DNA of 64,000 nt from NCBI RefSeq assembly GCF_040654195.1, contig NZ_JBFAHM010000005.1, forward strand, positions 434,001 through 498,000. Direction: 5' to 3'. This document shows, one piece after another, positions 51,459 through 59,579 of this stretch (positions within the stretch are counted from its first letter, which is position 1; every line of letters starts with the position of its first letter). The translations under genes and the position numbers were made by a program. This DNA is from Hamadaea sp013361475 (GTDB lineage: Bacteria; Actinomycetota; Actinomycetes; Mycobacteriales; Micromonosporaceae). The notes under the pieces are model-generated. The model was not told the origin of the DNA, made no database searches, and was given only the letters and a program-made list of their open reading frames with translations.

Positions 51459-52324
51459 AGCGCGGCCCTGACCGCGGTCGCCATCGCCTGCTCGCCACCG
51501 GCGTTCGGGTGGAACGGCGCGGCGGCCACCGTCGGAATGAGACCTTCGACCCAGCGCGTCCCGCTGGACTTGCAGACGTCATGGCCGATGGTCGGGGTGT
51601 AGGTGTCCACGTAAGACGCCCCGTTGGCGGCCGCGGTGGTACGCAACATCGAGTTCAGCGACTTCTCGGTGCTGCGCAGGTAAGGCACGTCGCCGAAGGC
51701 GAGCGGGACCGCCGGGAAGCAGCCGTATCCGCTGTCCGGGACGATGACCGGGTAGCCGACGACCACGACGCGGGCGTTGGGTGCGGCCTGGTGCACGGCT
51801 TGCAGGACGGCCGCAACCTTGCTCGCGGTCGCGGTGATCCGGGTCAGCAGCTGATCGGTCCCGCCCGCGGTGTACTTGTCCTTGCACGGGCTGCCGAACG
51901 GCTTGGCGTAGCTGGCACTCACGCAGTCTTCGATGATGCCCGAGAAGCCGATGTCGTTGCCGCCGATGCCCACGGTCACCAGCGCGGTGTCGGCGGTGAC
52001 GGCGGCGAGCTGGGCCGGGACGGTGATGCCGAGCTGGCCGTCGCTCGGGTTCAGGATGTCGCCGGTGGTCGCACCGCCGCAGCTGACGTCGGTGAACGCG
52101 GACGAGCCGATCGCGCTCCGGACCAGATGCGGATAGTTCCGATCCGACCGTACGCAGTTCAAGTCGACCTGCGTCGGGATGAGGGGACCGGACGTGAACG
52201 AGTCGCCGAGCGCGACGTACTTGCCGGTCGGGGCGGCGGCGCTCGCCGGGGTGGCAATGGGAAGGGTGACCAGGGCGGCTACTGCGGCCGCGGCGGCCAG
52301 GAGGGATGTGCGCGGGAGACTCAT
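51455..52324 (-). CDS. Secreted SGNH/GDSL-type esterase
   Basis: This is a 289-residue secreted enzyme with a signal peptide ending near ATPASAA. SGNH blocks: GDSFTSG with Ser42, SCGGATTGD, GGNDIGF and HPNAGGEQAM with His272. The position three before the His is Ala, not Asp, so it may work with a Ser-His dyad, as in some Streptomyces esterases. Cys residues probably form disulfides. It is expected to cleave lipids or ester bonds outside the cell. GGAGGAG before the ATG and a TTGACA/GACAAT promoter support the start. Confidence 0.88.
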   Translation of the reverse strand: MSLPRTSLLAAAAAVAALVTLPIATPASAAAPTGKYVALGDSFTSGPLIPTQVDLNCVRSDRNYPHLVRSAIGSSAFTDVSCGGATTGDILNPSDGQLGITVPAQLAAVTADTALVTVGIGGNDIGFSGIIEDCVSASYAKPFGSPCKDKYTAGGTDQLLTRITATASKVAAVLQAVHQAAPNARVVVVGYPVIVPDSGYGCFPAVPLAFGDVPYLRSTEKSLNSMLRTTAAANGASYVDTYTPTIGHDVCKSSGTRWVEGLIPTVAAAPFHPNAGGEQAMATAVRAAL

Positions 52325-52365
52325 GGACTCCTCCGGGGGACGGTTGTTACCGGGCGGTACGCGCG

Positions 52366-52395
52366 ATTGTCCCCACGGCAGTTATTGATGTCAAT
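52366..52395 (-). promoter_or_regulatory. Promoter of the SGNH esterase gene
   Basis: On the minus strand, TTGACA (52390-52395) and GACAAT (52366-52371) are 18 bp apart, 41 bp before the ATG. A small palindrome TATTGATGTCAATA (52384-52397) covers the -35. Confidence 0.62.
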
Positions 52396-52422
52396 ACATC
52401 CCGACGTCGTCGGGGGAGGGAT

Positions 52423-52472
52423 CCGGGATGACGCGCGATCCGGTGCGGCGGAAGGGGGGCGTCATCCCGGAA
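52423..52472. terminator. Terminator-like hairpin after the amidase gene
   Basis: TCCGGGATGACGC (52423-52435) pairs perfectly with GCGTCATCCCGGA (52460-52472). It lies 14 bp past the amidase stop on the minus strand. Confidence 0.7.
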
Positions 52473-52486
52473 GTCGTGCGGGGGCG

Positions 52487-53548
52487 TTAGACCCGGGTGA
52501 CCCGGACGGCGTCGGCGATCACATAGCCCGCGGCGCTGGTCCACCGGCTGACGCCGACAGCGTTGTAGTCGCCCGCGGCCATGGCGAACGTCCCGAGCGA
52601 ACGCCACGTGCCGCCGCCCGTGGACTGGTCGACGGTGATCGTCTGATTGCCCGACGAGGTCACGACGACGTGCGGCGTGGCCGTGTTGTAGCCCGCGACA
52701 CCCGGGTGCCAGACCTCCACCTTGTAGGTGCCCGCCTCCGGGATGTTCACCTTGAACCAGGCGGCGTCGCTGGCGAGCACCGGGTCGGCGTAGCGGTAGT
52801 CGGCTCCGTAGCGCTGCGTGGAGTAGGTCGAGGTGCCCCAGTTCGCGCTCGCGGTGAACCGGCCCGCGGTCGCGTTGTCCACGATGGTGCTGTAGCTGGT
52901 CGTCTTCGTCGGCAGCCCGAGGAAGGTGGCGATGCCCTTGGCGTGCCCACGCGCGTCGGCGGTCAGGAAGGCCGCGTTCTTCAACAGGTTCGCGTCGGCC
53001 ACCGTGTCGATGAACAGGTTCTCCGTGAGGATCGCCGGCATCGTCGTCTCACGCAGCACGTGGAAGTTGGCGGTCTTCTGGCCGCGGTCGGTGACGGCGG
53101 CGACCGACCGCATCCCGGCCAACGCGTTCGAGTGCATCGCGTTGTGCAGAGACTGCGTCGCGGCGTCGGTGGTGAGGTAGCGGTAGCTCTCGAAGCCGGT
53201 GCCGCCGCCGGAGTTGATGTGGACACTGATGAAGATGTCCGCACCCCACGCGTTGGCGTTGTCCGTACGCTGCTGGAGGCTCACCGTCGCGTCGGTCGTG
53301 CGGGACATGCGTACGTCGACCCCGGAGTAGGTCGCCAGCAGGATGTCGCGGACCTGCAGCGCGATGTTGAGAGTCAGCGCCTTCTCCTGCAGGCCGTTGC
53401 CGACCGCCCCGGAATCGGTGCCGCCGTGGCCGGGGTCGATGTAGACCTTCTTGTTGGCGGCGAACGCCGGCACTCCCACCCACGGGGTGAGGGCGGCGCC
53501 GGCGGCCGCAGCGAGGAGCGCGCGTCGCCGGATGGGGTGACTGCTCAT
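52487..53548 (-). CDS. Tat-exported N-acetylmuramoyl-L-alanine amidase with golvesin-like domain
   Basis: This is a 353-residue wall hydrolase. The leader HPIRRRALLAAAAGAA is twin-arginine type. The Amidase_3 domain (about 34-215) has the four expected zinc/catalytic residues: H41 (DPGHGG), E55, H110 (SVHINS) and E176 (LTENLF). It cuts the bond between MurNAc and the stem peptide. Residues about 220-353 form a golvesin-like domain nearly the same as that of the DUF1906 protein at 13.4 kb. A TTGACA/GAGTAT promoter lies upstream. Confidence 0.92.
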   Translation of the reverse strand: MSSHPIRRRALLAAAAGAALTPWVGVPAFAANKKVYIDPGHGGTDSGAVGNGLQEKALTLNIALQVRDILLATYSGVDVRMSRTTDATVSLQQRTDNANAWGADIFISVHINSGGGTGFESYRYLTTDAATQSLHNAMHSNALAGMRSVAAVTDRGQKTANFHVLRETTMPAILTENLFIDTVADANLLKNAAFLTADARGHAKGIATFLGLPTKTTSYSTIVDNATAGRFTASANWGTSTYSTQRYGADYRYADPVLASDAAWFKVNIPEAGTYKVEVWHPGVAGYNTATPHVVVTSSGNQTITVDQSTGGGTWRSLGTFAMAAGDYNAVGVSRWTSAAGYVIADAVRVTRV

Positions 53549-53586
53549 GGAGGACCTTTCGGCTGAGGGATACCTCGGGCATCGAA

Positions 53587-53616
53587 ATACTCAGCCTCGT
53601 CAAACCGCTCTGTCAA
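53587..53616 (-). promoter_or_regulatory. Promoter of the amidase gene
   Basis: On the minus strand, TTGACA (53611-53616) and GAGTAT (53587-53592) are 18 bp apart, 38 bp before the ATG. Confidence 0.58.
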
Positions 53617-53669
53617 GGCTTCACTTTGTTTAACCAGATACCGTTACTTCTTCACGGCCCGTTCCTTTG

Positions 53670-53730
53670 CGCTGGATCAGGGTTCCGGGTCGAATCTTGG
53701 CCCAAGATTCGACCCGGAACCCTGATCCGC
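53670..53730. repeat. 59-bp palindromic repeat, copy 5
   Basis: The core is at 53672-53730. Both inner arms are CCGGG type and pair perfectly. The last two bases of the right arm are GC instead of AG, so the right tip has decayed. It lies 18 bp past the stop of the winged-helix gene on the minus strand. Confidence 0.92.
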
Positions 53731-53748
53731 ATGGGTGGCCGGCGGCGG

Positions 53749-54741
53749 TCACGAGATGAGGAAGCGGGCGAGGTCGGCTTCCTCGGCGGCCAGCTCGTCC
53801 CGTCTGCTGTGGATGATGTCGTCGAACGCCTCGACCACCACCCGTCCCGCGGTGAGCTTCCACCGGCCGGCGACCCGCCCGTCCACCACCACCGTCGGAT
53901 GCAGCACTCCACCACCCGCCTGGATGCGGTGGGCGTACGCGGGATCCAGCATCAGCGACCGGTCGCGATAGCCCAGCAGATACGTGTCGTACGCCCCCAG
54001 GAGTCGCAGCCCGCTTCCGCCGGGCTCGTCCAGCTGTGCTGACTCTTCCGACTGTGCGGTCTGGAACGGCTCGCGGACGGTGGTGATCGGCAGACCCGAC
54101 CACGTCGCGAAGTCCTCCGCCGTCGCCGGGCCGAACGCCTGCTGATACCGCCGGGCCAGTTCCGCCAGCGGATCGTTCGGCGGCGTCGCCTTCGGCGCCC
54201 ACTCGTCGAGCAGGACGTACCCCGGCTCATCCTTGGCGAGGTCCGGCCCTCGGCAGATCAGCCCCCTTCCGGCCGCGTACGCCATCAGGTGCGGAACCGC
54301 CTGACCCCGCAGATCCAGCTCGAGCTCCGCCACGATCTCCGCCCGGCTGAGCGCCCGGCCGCGCAGGATGCCGGGCAGCTTCGCCGTCGCCGTCTCGCAG
54401 ATGCGATCGTCGAGACCGAGCTGCGCCCGCCGCCCCCGGCCGGCCGCGACGTTCCTGGGCCCGAAAACGCTCACCATCCAGCGCACGTCCACGGCGGGAA
54501 CGAGGTGCAGCGTTCCCCGCATCAGCCAAGTCCTCGCCAGCTTCCCCGGCTTCGCGCACTCTTCGCGTACGCCGTCGGCGGTGAGCCCGCGCGTCCGAGC
54601 CCGCACCGCCAGCCGCATCGCGGCAGTGTCCTGCGCCTGCAGCCCGGCCAGCCGCCCGGCCACGTCGGCGACGGTGCTGTCAGCCCGTTCCGCCAGCCCC
54701 TGAGCGGCGTACCGGCGTCGCAGGACCTCCTCGTCGCGCAT
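53749..54741 (-). CDS. Winged-helix DNA-binding protein, AlkZ-like (HTH_42)
   Basis: This is a 330-residue protein of the HTH_42/YcaQ superfamily. Landmarks are VAGRLAGLQAQDTAAMRLAVRARTRG, KLARTWLMRGTLHLV, RALSRAEIVAELELD and LLGAYDTYLLGYRDRSLML. LQAQ near residue 36 matches the Gln-x-Gln active-site motif of AlkZ DNA glycosylases, which excise bulky or crosslinked alkyl bases. Many actinobacterial paralogues are uncharacterised, so glycosylase activity is inference. It lies 9 bp downstream of the PARG gene in the same operon. Confidence 0.82.
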   Translation of the reverse strand: MRDEEVLRRRYAAQGLAERADSTVADVAGRLAGLQAQDTAAMRLAVRARTRGLTADGVREECAKPGKLARTWLMRGTLHLVPAVDVRWMVSVFGPRNVAAGRGRRAQLGLDDRICETATAKLPGILRGRALSRAEIVAELELDLRGQAVPHLMAYAAGRGLICRGPDLAKDEPGYVLLDEWAPKATPPNDPLAELARRYQQAFGPATAEDFATWSGLPITTVREPFQTAQSEESAQLDEPGGSGLRLLGAYDTYLLGYRDRSLMLDPAYAHRIQAGGGVLHPTVVVDGRVAGRWKLTAGRVVVEAFDDIIHSRRDELAAEEADLARFLIS

Positions 54742-54750
54742 GGGCTCAGC

Positions 54751-55548
54751 CTAGGCGGCGAACCGTTGGGCGAAGGCGGCGTACACAGGCGTGTGGGGGA
54801 GCGGATCCAGTACGGCGAACACCACGTGGTCGAAATAGGGCACCGCCGCGAGCGCGTCGGCGAAGGCGTCGGCGACGACGGCCGGTTCGTTGCGGAACAC
54901 GCCACACCCCCAGGCGCCGAGCACCAGCACGCGCTGCCCGTGCGCCGCCGCGACCTCCAGCACACGACGGGCGCGGCGGAGCACCACCGCAGGCACGTCT
55001 GCGACATCGTCAGGCTGGTTGCGCCGGATGGCGCCGAGGTTGGGCGCGGCCGCGGTCAGAAACGAAGTCTGGTACGCCGAGTCGAGCAACCTGCCCTTGT
55101 CGTCCCGGAAGACCGGGACACCGGGGCTGAAGATCACCCGGTCGCTGTAGCGCAGGTCGCGCTGAGTTCGGTGGAATTCGTAGAACTCAGCGGCCGTCAG
55201 CAGGCACGGATACAGCGCGGACGAGCGGGCGATGCTCTCTTCCTGCGCCTTCGCGCCGCCGAGGAAACCGCCGCCGGGGTTCTTCGCCGAGGCGAAGTTG
55301 AGCGCGGCGGCATGCGGGCCGACACGGCGTGCCGCGACCAAGGTCGACTCATGCGTCACCTCGATGGTCGGCTTCGCCTCCAGTCCGATCGGCGTCAGCG
55401 GCTCGTCGGGCAGGTAGAGGCGCGTACCGGCGATGGCGGCGCGAACGGCGTCGGCGATGTCCACCTCGGCGCCGGCTTCGGTGCGGTAGGAACCGGCTTC
55501 CGCGATCGCCACCGTGCGGCGGGCGATCTCCTGCAGTCGTGCGCTCAT
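54751..55548 (-). CDS. Bacterial-type poly(ADP-ribose) glycohydrolase (TIGR02452/DUF2263)
   Basis: The protein is 265 residues from the ATG at 55546-55548. The longer frame from 55644 is not supported. The macrodomain-like PARG signature is intact: PGGGFLGGAKAQEESIARSS with GGG at 92-94 and catalytic QEE at 102-104. Other landmarks are RVIFSPGVPVFRD and VLVLGAWGCGVFRN. It should remove ADP-ribose chains from proteins or nucleic acid. A TACGCT element 8 nt before the ATG suggests a leaderless message. It is co-transcribed with the AlkZ-like gene. Confidence 0.9.
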   Translation of the reverse strand: MSARLQEIARRTVAIAEAGSYRTEAGAEVDIADAVRAAIAGTRLYLPDEPLTPIGLEAKPTIEVTHESTLVAARRVGPHAAALNFASAKNPGGGFLGGAKAQEESIARSSALYPCLLTAAEFYEFHRTQRDLRYSDRVIFSPGVPVFRDDKGRLLDSAYQTSFLTAAAPNLGAIRRNQPDDVADVPAVVLRRARRVLEVAAAHGQRVLVLGAWGCGVFRNEPAVVADAFADALAAVPYFDHVVFAVLDPLPHTPVYAAFAQRFAA

Positions 55549-55637
55549 GACTGGCCAGCGTACGACTTGAGGCGTACGCCGGATGCAGTCTTCCAGCCGA
55601 CGCGACCCGGCCTGACCTCGCATTAGCGTCGACGACC

Positions 55638-56357
55638 ATGACATTGTCTGTTACCGAACTGACGAAGGTCTACGGAGCAGGAGACACCGCCGTCCGCGCG
55701 CTCGACGGCGTCAGCGTCACCTTCGCCGAGGGCCGGTTCACCGCGATCATGGGACCTTCCGGGTCGGGGAAGTCGACGCTGATGCACTGCGCGGCCGGGC
55801 TGGACACGGTGACCAGCGGTTCGGTGCGGCTGCACGATGAGGAGCTGACCAAGCTCGGCGACGCCGCGCTCACCCGGCTGCGGCGTACCCGCATCGGCTT
55901 CGTCTTCCAGTCCTTCAACCTGCTGCCGACGTTGACCGCGAAGCAGAACATCCTGCTGCCCCTGGAGTTGGCCGGGGCCAAGCCCGATCCGGCCTGGATG
56001 ACGACGGTGATCGAGACGTTGGGGTTGGGCGACCGGCTCGGGCACCTGCCGAGTCAGCTTTCGGGCGGGCAGCAGCAACGGGTCGCGTGCGCGCGGGCCT
56101 TGCTGCCACGTCCGGCCGTCATCTTCGCCGACGAGCCGACCGGCAACCTCGACTCGAAGACCGGGCAGGAAGTGCTGGAGTTCCTGCGGCGCAGCGTACG
56201 CGAGCTGGGGCAGACGATCGTGATGGTGACGCACGACCCCAACGCGGCCTCCTACGCCGATCGCGTCGTGCTGCTGGCCGACGGGCGGATCGTCGACGAC
56301 ATCGAGGACCCGACCGCCGACGCGGTGCTGGGCCGGCTGCGGACGTTGGGAGCCTGA
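55638..56357 (+). CDS. ABC transporter ATP-binding protein (LolD/MacB type)
   Basis: This is a 239-residue ATPase with Walker A GPSGSGKST near 39-47, signature LSGGQQQRVACARAL and Walker B VIFADEPTGNLDSKTGQ, of the type that powers FtsX-like permeases. No ribosome site is seen. TAGCGT lies 8 nt before the ATG, so it may be leaderless. The permease gene starts 2 bp after its stop. It is divergent from the PARG gene. Such pairs export peptides, lipids or antibiotics in Gram-positive bacteria. Confidence 0.92.
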   Translation: MTLSVTELTKVYGAGDTAVRALDGVSVTFAEGRFTAIMGPSGSGKSTLMHCAAGLDTVTSGSVRLHDEELTKLGDAALTRLRRTRIGFVFQSFNLLPTLTAKQNILLPLELAGAKPDPAWMTTVIETLGLGDRLGHLPSQLSGGQQQRVACARALLPRPAVIFADEPTGNLDSKTGQEVLEFLRRSVRELGQTIVMVTHDPNAASYADRVVLLADGRIVDDIEDPTADAVLGRLRTLGA

Positions 56358-56359
56358 CG

Positions 56360-58816
56360 ATGTGGCGGGTCACCTTCGCCTCCCTGACCAAGCACGCCCG
56401 GCGGCTGGCGGCCACGACGCTGGCGGTCGTCCTCGGCGTCGGCTTCACCGCCGGGACGCTGATCTTCGGCGACACCGCTCAGGCCGGCTTCGACGAGACG
56501 TTCGCCCGGACGGCGAAGAACGTCGACGTCGTCGTGCTGGCCGGAGACAAGCCGCTCAGTGCTGACCAACTGCCGGCCGTCTCCGGTGTGACAGGCGTCG
56601 AGCACGCCGAGGGCCGGATGGCGACCTCGCTGCCGATGCTCGGCACGACCGGCAAGCCGCTGGTCAACAACGGCAGGGCCGGGTACGCCGTCTCCGTGGC
56701 CGGCGACGAGCGCCTGCGCGGATTCGATCTCGACGGGCGGGTGCCCGCCGCCGGGGAGGCTTTGCTGGACACCGAGACCGCCGCGCACGAACACCTGTCG
56801 ATCGGCCAGACGCTGCAGGTGCTCGACAAGGCGGGCGCGAAGCAGGCGTACACGATCTCGGGGCTGGTCGACTTCGGCGTCTCGAAGGCCTATTCCGGGC
56901 TCAGCGTCGTCGGGCTGCCGGCGTCGGAGATCACCCGGCTCACCGGCGAGACCGGGTTCGACGAGATCGTCATCCGGGCGCGGCCCGGCGTCGACCCCGC
57001 CGACCTCGCCCAGCGTGTCCGGGCGGTGACGTCGGCGACGGTGAAGACCGGCGACGAGCGGCGAACCGACCTGGCCAACGCGGCGACGTCGGTGGCGACG
57101 CAGTTCACCTTCATCCTGCTCGTCTTCGGCGCGATCTCCCTCGTCGTCGCGGTGTTCGTCATCTACAACACGTTCGCCATCCTGCTCGCCCAACGCGTAC
57201 GCGAGACGGCGCTCCTGCGATGCGTCGGTGCGACGCGACGGCAGATCTTCGGGGCGACCCTGCTCGAATCGGCTGCGATCGGGTTGGTCGGCGGGGCGTT
57301 CGGCGTCCTGGCCGGGATCGGGATCAGTTACTTGCTGCCGTTGCTGCTCAACAACGCGCTCCACGCCGGGGTGCCCGACCACGCCGTGGTGCTGCGGCCG
57401 ATGCCGGTCCTCATCGGACTGACCCTCGGCGTCGTGGCGACGATGGCCGCCGCCGTGATTCCGGCGATGCGAGCCACTCGTACGCGACCGCTGGCCGCCT
57501 TGCGAGACATGCCGAGCGCCGCCACCATCAGTCTCCGCTCGAAGATCTTCCGGGCGATCGTCGCCCTCGTCATCGCCGGGATCGGTGCCTTCATCACGTG
57601 GCAGGGCGGTCAGACGGAGGACTCCGAGACGGCCACGTTCGTCGTGGTGGGCGGCGGTGTCGTGGTGTTCCTCGGCGTACTGGTGGCGTCGCCGCTGTTC
57701 ATCGGCCGGCTCACCGCGCTGGTTGGACTGCCCGCCAGCCGGCTCGCCGGGCCGCCCGGCCGCGTCGCGGTCGCCAACGCCCGTCGCAATCCGGGCCGGA
57801 CGGCGGTCACGACCGCCTCGCTGATGATCGGCGTCGGGCTCATGGCGATGTTCAGCATGCTGCTCGGCAGCATCAAGGAGACCGCACGGGACCAGCTCGC
57901 GAGTCACTATCCGGCCGATTACGTGATCACGGCGGTACGCGACGGGAAGACCGGTGAACCGGGCCCGATTCCGACGGCGTACAGCGATTCCCTGCGGCAG
58001 CACAGCGAGCTGGCCAAGGTGGCGGTCGTCCGGGGCGCCAAGGTACGCGTCGACGGCAAGACCTTGCACCTGGGCGCCATCGACCATCCCGAACTGCTGC
58101 CGCAGCTGCCGGCCGGACTCGCCGACGGGACGATCATCGTCGACGACAAGCAGCCCGATCCAAAGCTGACGACCTTGCGGACGGCGGCCTCCGGCGACAC
58201 CACGATTCCGGGCGCGGGCCGCTTCGACGGCCTCGTGACCTGGAGTCAACTGGAGAGATTGGCCGGTCCGAGCGACGGCAGCCTCGTCCTGGTGAAGGCG
58301 GCGCCCGGGGTCGGCCCCGTCGACTCCCGGGAGATCATCGACCGCGTCAGTTCGGCGTACCCCTTGGTCGAGGTCAGCAGTGTCGCGGACCTGTCCAGCG
58401 GCCTGGAGAGCGCGGTGAACGGCCTGATCGGGCTGTTCGCGGGCCTGTTGGGCACCGCGGTCCTGATCGCGCTGTTCGGCATCGCGAACACGCTGTCGCT
58501 GTCGGTGATCGAGCGGACCCGGGAATCGGCCACGTTACGCGCGTTGGGTCTGACCCGCAGTCAACTGCGCGGCATGCTGCTCGCCGAAGCGCTGTTGATG
58601 GGGGTGGTCGGCGCGCTCGTCGGGATCGTCTTCGGCCTGGTGTACGCCCCGCTGGTCCTCGAGGCGGCCTTCCGCGACATCGAGCCGGTCATCGTGGTGC
58701 CGGTCGGCTGGCTCGTCGGCCTGGTGCTGCTGGCCGCGGTGGCGAGCTGCCTCGCCGCGGTCCTGCCCGCGCGCCGGGCCGGGCGTGGCTCGATCGTGGC
58801 CGCGATGGCCGACTGA
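56360..58816 (+). CDS. FtsX-like ABC transporter permease
   Basis: The protein is 818 residues from the ATG at 56360. It has two FtsX/MacB repeats: an N-terminal helix, a large outer domain (about 40-260), three helices (LVFGAISLVVAVFVIYNTFAILL onward), then a second set starting near 475 and ending with LLAEALLMGVVGALVGIVFG and ARRAGRGSIVAAMAD. It probably works by mechanotransmission on extracellular substrates. The convergent two-component system may control it, which is inference from position. Confidence 0.92.
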   Translation: MWRVTFASLTKHARRLAATTLAVVLGVGFTAGTLIFGDTAQAGFDETFARTAKNVDVVVLAGDKPLSADQLPAVSGVTGVEHAEGRMATSLPMLGTTGKPLVNNGRAGYAVSVAGDERLRGFDLDGRVPAAGEALLDTETAAHEHLSIGQTLQVLDKAGAKQAYTISGLVDFGVSKAYSGLSVVGLPASEITRLTGETGFDEIVIRARPGVDPADLAQRVRAVTSATVKTGDERRTDLANAATSVATQFTFILLVFGAISLVVAVFVIYNTFAILLAQRVRETALLRCVGATRRQIFGATLLESAAIGLVGGAFGVLAGIGISYLLPLLLNNALHAGVPDHAVVLRPMPVLIGLTLGVVATMAAAVIPAMRATRTRPLAALRDMPSAATISLRSKIFRAIVALVIAGIGAFITWQGGQTEDSETATFVVVGGGVVVFLGVLVASPLFIGRLTALVGLPASRLAGPPGRVAVANARRNPGRTAVTTASLMIGVGLMAMFSMLLGSIKETARDQLASHYPADYVITAVRDGKTGEPGPIPTAYSDSLRQHSELAKVAVVRGAKVRVDGKTLHLGAIDHPELLPQLPAGLADGTIIVDDKQPDPKLTTLRTAASGDTTIPGAGRFDGLVTWSQLERLAGPSDGSLVLVKAAPGVGPVDSREIIDRVSSAYPLVEVSSVADLSSGLESAVNGLIGLFAGLLGTAVLIALFGIANTLSLSVIERTRESATLRALGLTRSQLRGMLLAEALLMGVVGALVGIVFGLVYAPLVLEAAFRDIEPVIVVPVGWLVGLVLLAAVASCLAAVLPARRAGRGSIVAAMAD

Positions 58817-58832
58817 GTTCCCGGCCGCTTCG

Positions 58833-58895
58833 CGCTGGATCAGGGCTCTCGGTCGAATCTTGTCCCAAGATTCGACCCGGATCCCTGATCCAGCG
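58833..58895. repeat. 59-bp palindromic repeat, copy 6
   Basis: The core is at 58835-58893 with a CG/CG extension. It lies 18 bp past the permease stop and 20 bp past the response-regulator stop, exactly between convergent genes. Small changes (GGGCTC, GGATCC) leave a mostly paired stem. Confidence 0.92.
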
Positions 58896-58913
58896 CCACA
58901 TGGCGCCGCGACC

Positions 58914-59579
58914 TCAACTCGGCGGCCGGACCAGGCCCGACTCGTACGCGAACACGACGATCTGCACCCGGTCGCGCAGCCCGAGCTTGGTGAGCACCCG
59001 CCCGACATGCGTCTTCACGGTGGCCTCCGCGACCACCAGCTTTCCCGCGATCTCCGCGTTCGACAGGCCCTGCGCGACCGCCAGCACGACCTCGCGTTCG
59101 CGATCGGTCAGCGTCTCCACGCGCGGGTCGGCGGTCGACACGACGAACCGGCCGGCGAAGTGGTCGAGCAGTTTGCGGGTGACGCGCGGGGCGACGACCG
59201 CGTCGCCGGCTGCGACGGCGCGGATCGCGCCGAGCAGTTCCTCCGGTGGGGCGTTCTTGAGCAGGAAACCACTCGCACCGGCCTGAAGTGCGGCGAAGGC
59301 GTCCTCGTCGGTGTCGAACGTCGTCAGGACCAGCACCTTCGGCCCGTGGGGCTGATCAGTGAGCTGCTGGGTGGCGGTCACCCCGTCGAGCACCGGCATC
59401 CGGATGTCCATGACGACGACGTCCACCGGTTCGCCCCGGCGGGCGAATTCGCGTACCTGGGCCACGGCGGCGGCGCCGTCCCCGGCGGCTCCGGCCACCT
59501 CGATGTCCGGCTGCGACGACAGGATCATCTCCAACCCGGTACGCACCAGCGGCTGGTCGTCGACGATGAGCACCCTCAT
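58914..59579 (-). CDS. NarL/LuxR-family response regulator
   Basis: This is a 221-residue regulator. The receiver domain has D8/D9-type acidic residues (VDDQPLVR), phospho-acceptor D58 (VMDIRMP) and a conserved K near 108 (FLLKNAP). The LuxR HTH is at about 150-210 (LTDREREVVLAVAQGLSNAEIA, VKTHVGRVLTKLGLRDRVQ). The ATG overlaps the stop of the kinase gene (ATGA). It probably controls the facing ABC exporter or its own operon. Confidence 0.94.
   Translation of the reverse strand: MRVLIVDDQPLVRTGLEMILSSQPDIEVAGAAGDGAAAVAQVREFARRGEPVDVVVMDIRMPVLDGVTATQQLTDQPHGPKVLVLTTFDTDEDAFAALQAGASGFLLKNAPPEELLGAIRAVAAGDAVVAPRVTRKLLDHFAGRFVVSTADPRVETLTDREREVVLAVAQGLSNAEIAGKLVVAEATVKTHVGRVLTKLGLRDRVQIVVFAYESGLVRPPS

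Noticed and set aside
13265..58895. The palindromes as a CRISPR array
   Set aside because: The copies are kilobases apart with genes between them, not regularly spaced, and no cas genes are present.
13265..58895. The palindromes as integron attC sites
   Set aside because: No conserved GTTRRRY-type core at the ends, no integrase, and the genes are not in one-way cassettes.
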